Source of the DNA: a virus
Strand: one strand, 5' to 3'
DNA: 64,000 nucleotides
Virus record (IMG/VR): IMGVR_UViG_3300027752_001458
Location: 1 to 64,000 of that record
The number at the start of each line of letters is the position of its first letter. The first letter of the stretch is position 1. The notes beneath the pieces were generated by a model that ran no database searches, was not told the origin of the DNA, and saw only the letters and a list, made by a program, of their open reading frames with translations. The position numbers and the translations under genes were made by a program. Of this stretch, positions 8,259-15,624 are shown in pieces.

Positions 8259-8425
8259 TTTATTAATTTCCAATCTTCTTTGTATAAGCAAAAACGAGAC
8301 TGGTCTTTGTCTGTTCTATATGTAAACTGCATTGACAATAATTGCTCAACTACACCCTCGTTTGTTCTATTGAACCCAGGTTCGTTATGTATAATTCTGT
8401 CGCCTACTTCTGGTGCTTTAGCCAA
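8255..8425 (-). CDS. Small conserved-looking phage protein, 56 aa, TTG start
   Basis: A short gene filling the gap between two larger ones. It reads MAKAPEVGDRIIHNEPGF at the start and ends KEDWKLIK; the segment VGDRIIHNEPG resembles the first strand of an SH3/KOW-like barrel. The start is a TTG at 8425, supported by GGAG seven bases before it and by overlap with the last codons of the upstream gene; its stop overlaps the next ATG (ATGA). No function recognised. Coupling on both sides and a protein-like composition support it. Confidence 0.68.
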   Translation of the reverse strand: MAKAPEVGDRIIHNEPGFNRTNEGVVEQLLSMQFTYRTDKDQSRFCLYKEDWKLIK

Positions 8426-9674
8426 GTTGTTTCTCCATAACTTTATCCATTAGCGGATGTATACCTTCGTTAAAATTAAACGTATGGTACTTTAAATAAT
8501 TTCTATAATGTTCAAAAAACTTTTGTTGATTACGTTCTAACTTTTCTTGCACTGCTGTACTTGTAAAAAGTTCGTGCAATACACTTGTAGGTGTGTGTAT
8601 TATCTTTAATAGTTCTTCTTTTACTTTATCCATTCGTTGTGTAGTATCTATCATTTCATCGTATGACTCATCAAAGAACTCTGGAAAACTTTCAAATCCT
8701 AAACGTTTCCATGTTTTTAAACTTCCGGGTAATCCACATATCAGCATTGGTAATTTAAAAAATGCAGACTTTAAACTTTTCTCTGTGATGTATGCATACG
8801 TTATATCGTCTGAGTGTAATCTAGAAACATAAGGTGCGTGGTCATAATTAAATATTTCTGTGTGGTCAAAAAATGTTTCGGTACTAACGTATGTGTATGC
8901 AGAGTTCATTAATTTATAATCCGGTCTGTCTTGCACAATGTTTAAGTCTGGATCACGCACAGAGAAAGGATCCTTTCCTACGTAGGTGTACTTGCATTTA
9001 TCTTCATGTTGCTTACATAAATTAGTAATTGTATTTCTGTGCTCTTTTACAATGTTATTCAGCGATAGTATGTGATATGGTTTTGCATTTGTTGTTTGTT
9101 CGTAAACAGTGTCGTGGGCTAAGTTACTGTAAACCATTCTAGAAAAGTATATAGAATAATAGTTTATGGTTGCGTTTGGTAATGCTTGCCTGTATGCATC
9201 TACTACATCATAATTTACCAAGTCCATAATAATGTTTTCTTGTTTTACTTTTCTTGTTGCGTGTTTAAACCAGTCAATTCGTTCTTGTTCGCCTACTCCG
9301 TATAGATCATATCCGTTTGAAAATCGCCACTTTAATTTGTCAAATCCTTTTACGTCTGCGAATTGGTCAATCATTGTTTCCAGTTCTGTACAGTCTATAT
9401 CATACCAAGGGTACACTCTGAAACCTAGATCTACTATGTACGTTATATTATTTCTTCTGGCGTTTGCTTCCATTAGTTGCTTTAATACAAATGACTTAAC
9501 TTGTCGCAACTTTGCCTCAATGCCGTATTCTTTTAACTTGGTAATATTATAATGGTCTAAATTATGTGTACAAAATTTATTATCAAACTCGCCAATGTAA
9601 AACATACTACGGTCTTCCATCTGCGATTGATGTGTATAATAATGTACAAGTTTTTCAATCACTACAACTTCCAT
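8418..9674 (-). CDS. Glycosyltransferase-like protein (GT10/exostosin-like C-terminus)
   Basis: A 418-aa protein. The C-terminal half has the pattern ITEKSLKSAFFKLPMLICG, then a short PG loop and a GFESFPEFFDESYDE segment. It is seen in fucosyltransferase-like and other phage or bacterial glycosyltransferase-like proteins, where it forms the sugar-nucleotide side of the fold. A middle segment (HILSLNNIVKEHRNTI) matches the 'LN...R.hR' strand of the same proteins. The N-terminal 200 residues are unrecognised. The start is uncertain: the ATG at 9674 is given, but a GTG at 9662 has a good GGAAG site 5 nt upstream and overlaps the previous stop (TAGTG). It is part of the sugar-modification cluster. 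Confidence 0.62.
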   Translation of the reverse strand: MEVVVIEKLVHYYTHQSQMEDRSMFYIGEFDNKFCTHNLDHYNITKLKEYGIEAKLRQVKSFVLKQLMEANARRNNITYIVDLGFRVYPWYDIDCTELETMIDQFADVKGFDKLKWRFSNGYDLYGVGEQERIDWFKHATRKVKQENIIMDLVNYDVVDAYRQALPNATINYYSIYFSRMVYSNLAHDTVYEQTTNAKPYHILSLNNIVKEHRNTITNLCKQHEDKCKYTYVGKDPFSVRDPDLNIVQDRPDYKLMNSAYTYVSTETFFDHTEIFNYDHAPYVSRLHSDDITYAYITEKSLKSAFFKLPMLICGLPGSLKTWKRLGFESFPEFFDESYDEMIDTTQRMDKVKEELLKIIHTPTSVLHELFTSTAVQEKLERNQQKFFEHYRNYLKYHTFNFNEGIHPLMDKVMEKQLG

Positions 9675-9868
9675 TCAATTTTGTCATCACATGCCATCTG
9701 CGATGCCTGGATATAATCTCTGTCTTCTTCTGACAGGACACTCCAAAACTTGCTGATGTTTAATGTGTGTTCGTATACTTTATCACTGTGCTTCAAGTGA
9801 TAGTTACTTTCCATCCATTCTTGTAGCTGGTCCATTCTACTGTTTATCTTATCTCTTAAATCAGACAT
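9662..9868 (-). CDS. Hypothetical protein, 68 aa
   Basis: A small acidic, helical protein: MSDLRDKINSRMDQLQEWME, then NISKFWSVLSEEDRDYIQAS. It has no membrane segment or metal-binding cluster. It overlaps the upstream glycosyltransferase-like gene by 8 bp (ATGTCTGA), and its stop lies in the start region of the next gene, so it is translated in a coupled operon. I do not recognise a function; its helical nature and position suggest a partner or adaptor for a neighbouring enzyme, which is inference. Confidence 0.7.
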   Translation of the reverse strand: MSDLRDKINSRMDQLQEWMESNYHLKHSDKVYEHTLNISKFWSVLSEEDRDYIQASQMACDDKIEWKL

Positions 9869-10745
9869 ATCGTAATAGTTCCTTGCTTATTCTGTTTATT
9901 GCCCACTTGTTCATTACGTGAACATCAAGTCCTCTCCACCTACACAACATAAAGTCGCCTAAACTTTTAGGTTTCTCTAGATAAAAAATGAGTTCATTTA
10001 GTGCTGGAGCACTGTGAACGTCATCAGTATCAAATGTTTTGTATAAGTGTGGTACTGGTAGTTGTGGTATACCTTTATCTACAAACCCGCCGAGCATGTG
10101 TGCCGCTACACTAAAACTGTAGTCATTACGGTACAGTGACCCGGGCCACTTGTAAACGTCTTGATAAAATTCTCTGTTGTCTCTAACATGCTTAACAGTT
10201 TCAAACATCTGTTCTGCAAATTCTGTTTTACGAAAGTACACTACTGTGGCCCAATACATTGTTATACCTGTCGGACTTAATCTGCGTAGAGTGTCGTCAT
10301 TACGTTCTGACATTATATCTTCGTATGACCAGTTCATCATAAATTCATTTTCATGGTCCCAACAACTGTTTAACGTGTCACTTAGTATTAAGTAATCAGC
10401 GTCTATTAGTATAGTTTCGTCATAGGGCGACATATTGTATGCATCACACCTGTCCACGTTGTAGAAGGGCAACGGCTTGCTTGTATGGCTGGTATCTTTG
10501 TATAGCCTAGTATTACTACGTTTAAAGTTTTTATCTTTTTCTGTAATTACAATATTAGATATTGCATGGTGTACAAATTCTTTGCCGAGTATTTCAGTAG
10601 TGTAATCATAACTGTGTTGATTAGTTACTACTGTGATATCATGTATGCCGCAATTCTTTTTGATTAAGTATGCGTTTGTCACAGCCAACTTGAGATAATC
10701 TATCTCCTCGTTGTTGTGTGCAAACATTAAAAAGCCTTTACTCAT
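9861..10745 (-). CDS. Glycosyltransferase-like protein (GT-A type), paralogue
   Basis: A 294-aa paralogue of the 7395-8258 product. It opens MSKGFLMFAHNNEEIDYL and carries MSPYDETILIDADYLI with the DXD-type motif D115-A116-D117. The sequence between the N-terminus and the DXD is about 20 residues longer than in the paralogue. The ATG overlaps the phosphatase stop by 8 bp (ATGAGTAA). A phosphomannomutase-like gene directly upstream makes a mannose-derived donor plausible, but that is inference. Confidence 0.72.
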   Translation of the reverse strand: MSKGFLMFAHNNEEIDYLKLAVTNAYLIKKNCGIHDITVVTNQHSYDYTTEILGKEFVHHAISNIVITEKDKNFKRSNTRLYKDTSHTSKPLPFYNVDRCDAYNMSPYDETILIDADYLILSDTLNSCWDHENEFMMNWSYEDIMSERNDDTLRRLSPTGITMYWATVVYFRKTEFAEQMFETVKHVRDNREFYQDVYKWPGSLYRNDYSFSVAAHMLGGFVDKGIPQLPVPHLYKTFDTDDVHSAPALNELIFYLEKPKSLGDFMLCRWRGLDVHVMNKWAINRISKELLRYV

Positions 10746-11433
10746 TTAATAAAAACCCTCTGGTGTGTTCCCAACCTATTACAGAATATACATGCGATGG
10801 ATTTAAACGTGATGCAATTGGGAAATCGTTTCCAGCAACATCTGTACGGTCACCGTAAAATCTTATGTTGCTTATAACAGGAAAGTCTACGAGTATCTGT
10901 GATTTGTCTGAGCCTAATGGAGCAATATCGATACCTGTATCACCGCCTGGGCGAGCTTGTAATGTTGGGAACAATGCATTAAAGGTTTCAGCTATACGAT
11001 TACGCTCGGGTTGGAATATTTCGTATTCTACATATCTTGCACGTTCGTCTGTGTTAGCATTACGTCCTACCACACTAAAGTTTACCATGCCAGGTCGATG
11101 TTCAAAGTGTAAACCTGTTCTAAGGCTAAACTTGCTTTCAGTTAGTTGTACACTTAACCATGTGTGTGCATCTTCAGGCAGTATCCAATGCGATGCTCTT
11201 ATATTCGTAGAGCCCTCATAGACATCACACCCAGAGCAATTGTATACACGTTTACAACTGTTGTAAATTTCTTCGCCTACTTGCTCTAATGTTTTTGGTC
11301 TGTCACTGCCTGTAACAAGGTATACGTTATGTGTTCTAGCGAATGCCAGAAACTCTTTCTTAAACTGTGGATCTATTGTGCCTCTGCTAGGAGTTAATGT
11401 ACCATCGACATCAAAAATATATTCAAGTTTCAT
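10738..11433 (-). CDS. HAD phosphatase of the phosphomannomutase (PMM) type
   Basis: A 231-aa member of the HAD superfamily that resembles the eukaryotic-type phosphomannomutase branch. Visible motifs: FDVDGTLTPSR (residues 7-17) with nucleophile D8 and acid/base D10; VTGSDRPK (40-47) as motif II with a later lysine; a GGDTGIDIAPLGSDKS stretch, which matches the substrate-binding part of PMM; and FYGDRTDVAGND as motif IV with metal-binding aspartates. It would interconvert mannose-6-phosphate and mannose-1-phosphate, or act as a sugar phosphatase, supplying GDP-mannose precursors for the adjacent glycosyltransferases. It overlaps both neighbours (11 bp upstream, 8 bp downstream). Confidence 0.78.
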   Translation of the reverse strand: MKLEYIFDVDGTLTPSRGTIDPQFKKEFLAFARTHNVYLVTGSDRPKTLEQVGEEIYNSCKRVYNCSGCDVYEGSTNIRASHWILPEDAHTWLSVQLTESKFSLRTGLHFEHRPGMVNFSVVGRNANTDERARYVEYEIFQPERNRIAETFNALFPTLQARPGGDTGIDIAPLGSDKSQILVDFPVISNIRFYGDRTDVAGNDFPIASRLNPSHVYSVIGWEHTRGFLLNE

Positions 11434-11785
11434 CTAAATTTAAATCTATCAACTTATGTACCTTTCTGCTTTTCTTTAACTTAGTGTATTCAGCATGATA
11501 TTCATTTGTAGCTTCAAAGTACCTTGATAAAATCTCGTCTAAGAAATCGCCTAGTCCGACAATTTCGATTGGATTGTTATACACATCTAGCAATATTGCT
11601 TTGACATGCCCCTGTGTTATTAATGTCTGCACAAATGCTATAAGCTCTTGTGAGATTTCAAACGTACCACCATTAATACTAAAACTTAATAGTGTCTGGA
11701 CTTTTGCCTTTAAGGCATTGTGCTGTACATTGAGCGTGGTTCTATAATTCGCAAACTCTAATGCTTTTGATAGTTTAGTTGACAT
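11423..11785 (-). CDS. Hypothetical protein, 120 aa
   Basis: First gene of the leftward accessory operon. It is a mostly helical protein with a middle strand region (VKAILLDVYNNPIEIVGL) and a basic end (KLKKSRKVHK); no known domain recognised. Two ATGs are possible, at 11791 and 11785. I prefer 11785 because it lies exactly 5 nt after the late box GATAAATA, the same geometry as four other genes here; the earlier ATG overlaps the box itself. No ribosome-binding site precedes either, so initiation may be leaderless. It overlaps the phosphatase gene by 11 bp. Confidence 0.72.
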   Translation of the reverse strand: MSTKLSKALEFANYRTTLNVQHNALKAKVQTLLSFSINGGTFEISQELIAFVQTLITQGHVKAILLDVYNNPIEIVGLGDFLDEILSRYFEATNEYHAEYTKLKKSRKVHKLIDLNLDET

Positions 11786-11790
11786 AAGCA

Positions 11791-11798
11791 TATTTATC
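11791..11798 (-). promoter_or_regulatory. Late promoter box (GATAAATA) for the accessory operon
   Basis: Minus strand TGATAAATA-TGCTT-ATG. It probably drives the gene run from 11785 leftwards. The ATG falls where T4 late transcription would start. Confidence 0.7.
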
Positions 11799-11802
11799 AG
11801 TC

Positions 11803-11834
11803 AAAAAAAAGCCAGTTACTGTGAACTGGCTTTT
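11803..11834 (-). terminator. Rho-independent terminator
   Basis: A GCCAGTT/AACTGGC stem (11811-11817 with 11824-11830, loop ACTGTG) extended by A-T pairs. On the minus strand it is followed by eight U residues (A-run at 11803-11810). It ends the structural-gene transcript from 12900 and insulates the accessory operon. The T-run at 11831-11834 also makes it weakly usable on the plus strand. Confidence 0.88.
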
Positions 11835-11853
11835 AATTATTTTAATTTAAATT

Positions 11854-12900
11854 TTATAGATTGCTTACTGCGCCGTACGTTGGTGCAGTTAAAACAACAC
11901 CGTTGTTTGCACGTTTAGTTTGGATAGTACTTGTAATAGTACCGTCTACACTATCTACATATCCCACAGTATCATCTGAGTTACCGTCAACACCATCTGC
12001 TCCGATGCCATTGCCTAGTGCGTGATCATCTCTCATTGTAACTTTAAACGTTATAACAGTTGGATTAGTAGTGCTGTTTACTTTAGCATGTAGTTGGTAG
12101 TAGTTACTTGCATAAGAACCTGAACCGTACTTGATATACATTTGTACATAGCCTGTAGTTAGTTCCATAAAGCCTTTACTAGCACTTGTACCTGTTGATC
12201 CTGAACTAACCAAGTTGTCTAAACTAAATGTCAATGTTCCCAATGCACTTAATGTACTTGTCCAGTTACTGTTCTGTGAACCAATAGTTCCTGCGGAACT
12301 GCCTGATGTTCCACCACTTCTGCTTGCTGTAAATAGTACTTCACCGCCTGCGTTAAAAAAGCCTCTACAATGAGCTTCGCTTGCGAAAGTTGCTGTAAAT
12401 TCATGTGTAATTGATGCAGTGGATGAACTACCCCAAGCCGCTGTTCTGCTTGTTGTACCGCTTGCATCAGTTGTTAAACTGCCACTTGGTACTGCATTTC
12501 TTGCATCGAACACATCTTTAACATCGTCCATCAAGTTAGACCAATCACTTGCAGTCAACGTTGAGCCTGCAGTTTTATCTGAAGCTGAAGATGAATTTAG
12601 TGAGTGTCCTAAAAATGTTGCTAAGGACTGTATTTCGTCCTGTAAGTTCTTGTAACCTGTTGTACTATTCACTGCTTGAATTGAGCTACCTGATGTAGCG
12701 TTTAAACTACCAACAGATTGATTATAACCGTAGTTACTGCTGGCGGCGTAAGACCCAACTGTTGTATCTGCCGGCGTGCCTAGCTGTCTGTATACATTAG
12801 CTACCATGTTGTTGTAATCTGCGATACCAATTTGGTCGCCGGCTACTACCTGCACCATGTTAATTCCGCCTGTTACTGTTAGTGTTGATCCACTTGCCAT
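11854..12900 (-). CDS. Virion structural protein, tail-fibre-like
   Basis: A 348-aa protein rich in Ser, Thr, Gly and Ala with little charge, typical of fibrous virion parts. The N-terminal part (to about residue 120) looks helical and contains a repeat-like DYNNMVANVYRQLGTP and DWSNLMDDVKDVF; the rest is beta-rich. A segment FNAGGEVLFTAS resembles a motif common in marine T4-like phage fibre or surface structural proteins. The start is supported by AGGAG 7 nt upstream, and a late box GGTAAATA is 37 nt before the ATG. A strong terminator follows. Fibre versus decoration protein cannot be decided from sequence alone. Confidence 0.65.
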   Translation of the reverse strand: MASGSTLTVTGGINMVQVVAGDQIGIADYNNMVANVYRQLGTPADTTVGSYAASSNYGYNQSVGSLNATSGSSIQAVNSTTGYKNLQDEIQSLATFLGHSLNSSSASDKTAGSTLTASDWSNLMDDVKDVFDARNAVPSGSLTTDASGTTSRTAAWGSSSTASITHEFTATFASEAHCRGFFNAGGEVLFTASRSGGTSGSSAGTIGSQNSNWTSTLSALGTLTFSLDNLVSSGSTGTSASKGFMELTTGYVQMYIKYGSGSYASNYYQLHAKVNSTTNPTVITFKVTMRDDHALGNGIGADGVDGNSDDTVGYVDSVDGTITSTIQTKRANNGVVLTAPTYGAVSNL

Positions 12901-12937
12901 TGTTTTCTCCTACAATACAATATTATGTTATTACTAC

Positions 12938-12945
12938 TATTTACC
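12938..12945 (-). promoter_or_regulatory. Late promoter box variant (GGTAAATA)
   Basis: Minus strand GGTAAATA upstream of the structural gene starting at 12900. The predicted leader is about 32 nt and contains the AGGAG ribosome-binding site. Confidence 0.6.
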
Positions 12946-14934
12946 TTATTTAACGCCAATTACCGCTTCTACTACGCCCTGCCCTTCAGAAGTTTTATCT
13001 TCTAAAGACCTGCCTATGATTGCTTGTAATGGAGTGTCATCATTTGCCGCACAAGCAATGCCTGATACGTCACTTGATGTTAATCGTTGACCTTTATTAA
13101 CAAGTCCAATTACGTTAACTGGAACTCGTCCTGCTAATGCTACTGGAATACCTGTTGCGCCACTGTTCATTAAGTATGCTGGGGTAGTAGAAACTACACC
13201 AAATACTTCAGTGTCTTCAGGTCCTGTAGTCTGTGTTATTTCAGCGTCACCGCCAATCTTAACAACTGTGCCTGCATCATAGTCAACATCGGATGAATAT
13301 ATCTCAGCCAAATCCGCAAACTGTGCCGAGGTTGCTGTACCGTTAAAGTGATCGCCTGCTACGTTACCTGAGAACGTTGCTGTTACACCACCAGTTAAAT
13401 TACCTGAAGTAATAGTTGCTGTACCATCTGTTAATGATCCACCTGTTACTGCACCACTAAACGTTGCGGCTACACCACCAGTTATAGTACCTGATGTACT
13501 AGATAGTGATCCGTCAGTTACCGTTCCACCTGAAACAGTACCACTTAGTGTTGCGTCAACACCACTGAATGTTGAACTGTGTACAGTGCCGACCTTAGTG
13601 CCTGCGTTACCAATGTTAATGCTGTTGTCTGTAACTAGTATATCACTACCAAACGTCTTGTTTGATACTGTTGCTACACCAGTTGTCGTAATAACTGCAT
13701 CGCCACTAACATCAACAACAATATTACCTGTTGTTGGATTTCTTAAGTCTCCGTAGAAGCCTAAGTTATTTGTCCACACATTGCCTTCGTTAACGATTAC
13801 ATTAGATGCCCAAACTTCGTCAATTGCCGCTGTGTTAGAACCAAAGGTTTCAATGTTTAGACCACTAATAGTACCGCCATTAGCAAGTGTAATATTGGAT
13901 ACATAAATGTTATCAATAGGAGCATCACTTTCACCAATGTCTAAAACAACACTAGTTGATCCACCTGTCTTTGCTTTCTTAATATATTGTGCTGTTGCAG
14001 ATGCTGGGTTACCAATAAAGATAGTGTCAGTATGTACTTCACTAAATCTAGAACCTGCCGCACCCAATGTTTCGTTATCAGTTGTTGTAGGTACATAACT
14101 TTTGCCAGAGTGTATGATTATGTTAGCATCAATTTCACCTGCGCCTGTTAAGATAGCATTTGCTCTGTCAGCCTGTGTTGCCACGTTTGCTAATGCAATA
14201 GCTGTCGATGCATATTTTGTTCTAAGGTTCATACCTGGTTTAATAGTATCACCGATACCATCTGAATCTGTCATTTGTGCATACATGTTTGTATCAGCTA
14301 AACCTTCAATCTTCCATGATGTGTTAGCCTGTACAGTAAATGATGCATGGTCACTGAATATAGCCATAATGCTTTCACCACCAGTGAAACCTGCTAATCC
14401 GTTGCTACCGTCATTCACATACATAAGTGCCATAACTGAATGGAAAATTCCATCTTCGCCTGGTACATACATTGATCTAAGTCTAGTACCGTAAGAGCTT
14501 GGACTACCTACGTTAGATACTCCGCTGTACTCGTTAGATACTTTACCTGCATAAGATGAATCTACAAAAGTAGTTCCATTATGCACTTTTAATTTATCGT
14601 CTACTGTATCATAGTAAGCAGTTCCTGAAGCTACACCGCCGCTTGGTGCCGCCGCCGATACTGTAATACTTTGCCTTTGCCATCCTGTGCCGTCATAAAC
14701 TCTCATCACGTCTTCTGTCTTATCATACCAAATCTGACCTTCTAAAGGAATATCAGGAGTTGGTGCTGATGTACTGGCAAAGTTTTCTAAATGTCTTATT
14801 GAGTTTTGAACAAAATATTGTCCATATCCCGATACATTTCTACCGACCAGTGCAACGCTGAAAGAAGAGTTAACCTGACTAGCGGCTACGTTGATGGTCT
14901 TCGAACCATCTGTATTTTGTACTGAATAAGTCAT
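12946..14934 (-). CDS. Tail fibre protein with internal 29-aa repeats
   Basis: A 662-aa fibre-type protein. The N-terminus carries the phage fibre pattern GQIWYDKTEDVMRVYDGTGW (about residues 65-86), a beta hairpin repeated in weaker form at residues 105-120 (YYDTVDDKLKVHNGT). The middle is Ser/Thr/Gly-rich and ends in two 29-residue repeats (ATFSG-V-GG-LTDG type). The C-terminal ~130 residues start with ADLAEIYSSD and contain GVVSTTPAYLMNSG, a module found at the ends of other phage fibres, which may be a chaperone-like or trimerising tip. The start has GAGGA about 10 nt upstream. It probably contacts the host cell surface. Confidence 0.78.
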   Translation of the reverse strand: MTYSVQNTDGSKTINVAASQVNSSFSVALVGRNVSGYGQYFVQNSIRHLENFASTSAPTPDIPLEGQIWYDKTEDVMRVYDGTGWQRQSITVSAAAPSGGVASGTAYYDTVDDKLKVHNGTTFVDSSYAGKVSNEYSGVSNVGSPSSYGTRLRSMYVPGEDGIFHSVMALMYVNDGSNGLAGFTGGESIMAIFSDHASFTVQANTSWKIEGLADTNMYAQMTDSDGIGDTIKPGMNLRTKYASTAIALANVATQADRANAILTGAGEIDANIIIHSGKSYVPTTTDNETLGAAGSRFSEVHTDTIFIGNPASATAQYIKKAKTGGSTSVVLDIGESDAPIDNIYVSNITLANGGTISGLNIETFGSNTAAIDEVWASNVIVNEGNVWTNNLGFYGDLRNPTTGNIVVDVSGDAVITTTGVATVSNKTFGSDILVTDNSINIGNAGTKVGTVHSSTFSGVDATLSGTVSGGTVTDGSLSSTSGTITGGVAATFSGAVTGGSLTDGTATITSGNLTGGVTATFSGNVAGDHFNGTATSAQFADLAEIYSSDVDYDAGTVVKIGGDAEITQTTGPEDTEVFGVVSTTPAYLMNSGATGIPVALAGRVPVNVIGLVNKGQRLTSSDVSGIACAANDDTPLQAIIGRSLEDKTSEGQGVVEAVIGVK
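13381..13554 (-). repeat. Two 87-bp tandem repeats in the fibre gene
   Basis: Coding repeats with units beginning at 13554 and 13467 and a partial third at 13380. Each encodes a 29-aa unit starting ATLSG or ATFSG. Such units usually form a beta-helical shaft; copy number may vary between strains. Confidence 0.6.
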
Positions 14935-14950
14935 TTGTTTTTATCCTCTA

Positions 14951-15541
14951 TTAATTTAACTGTACTCTGACAGTATATATTATTTCAATTGTTCTGTTTG
15001 CACTCTTTTGAACTGGGTGAAATATTACATGTGTTAGCAACTTAGCATCCGTTGGATCTGTTGCGTAACTTAGTAAACCTAGTTCGTCAAAAACATAAGT
15101 ACCTTCGTTAGTAGTGCTACTATCGAAGTCGTCCTGTCCGGCAGGTTGATTATAACCTAACGTACAAGTAATTTTTAAATCTGTAAAACTGGTGCCAGTG
15201 ATTACTTCAATCTTATCTGTTGTTGTGTTGTTACTTACTACTTTCTCATAAGTTCTACTATACAACGTTGCACTGTTTTCGTATGATTCACTTACTCTTG
15301 GTGCTTTGTAAATTACTTTACCAGCAGAGTCAACTGATGTTGCTCCGTTACCGAAAGCCATAAAGTGAATGTATGCACCTGCTTGGTTAGTAAGTGCGTT
15401 CGCAATCATGTTTGCCATGTTGCCGTAGTGGATGGCGTTTCTCTTATTAATAAGTTCTTCGCCGGTATCTACATCTCTAATCAGGATGTGTCCTGACATT
15501 TTAATACCTGCTGATTCATCTACTGGTTTGGCATTTTTCAT
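14951..15541 (-). CDS. Conserved virion structural protein
   Basis: Structural protein of 196 aa from the ATG at 15541. The pattern GHILIRDVDTGEELINKRNA, followed by IHYGNMANMIANALTN and HFMAFGNGATSVDSAGKV, matches a conserved structural protein of marine T4-like phages of unknown place in the virion. I prefer 15541 because GAGG lies 5 nt before it. In-frame alternatives are the ATG at 15574, exactly 5 nt after a late box, and a GTG at 15589 that overlaps the box. If 15574 is used, the product has 11 more residues and the message is leaderless. It lies between the giant gene and the fibre gene. Confidence 0.75.
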   Translation of the reverse strand: MKNAKPVDESAGIKMSGHILIRDVDTGEELINKRNAIHYGNMANMIANALTNQAGAYIHFMAFGNGATSVDSAGKVIYKAPRVSESYENSATLYSRTYEKVVSNNTTTDKIEVITGTSFTDLKITCTLGYNQPAGQDDFDSSTTNEGTYVFDELGLLSYATDPTDAKLLTHVIFHPVQKSANRTIEIIYTVRVQLN

Positions 15542-15579
15542 GTCGTCCTCAACTTTTTCATTGCTATCGTTCATATTCT

Positions 15580-15587
15580 TATTTATC
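15580..15587 (-). promoter_or_regulatory. Late promoter box (GATAAATA)
   Basis: Minus strand TGATAAATA-AGAAT-ATG. It drives the structural and fibre genes to the left. The box is 6 nt before the ATG at 15574 and about 38 nt before the SD-preceded ATG at 15541. Confidence 0.7.
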
Positions 15588-15624
15588 ACTTTTCATTATA
15601 TATTGTTTTAATTCTTACTCTTTT

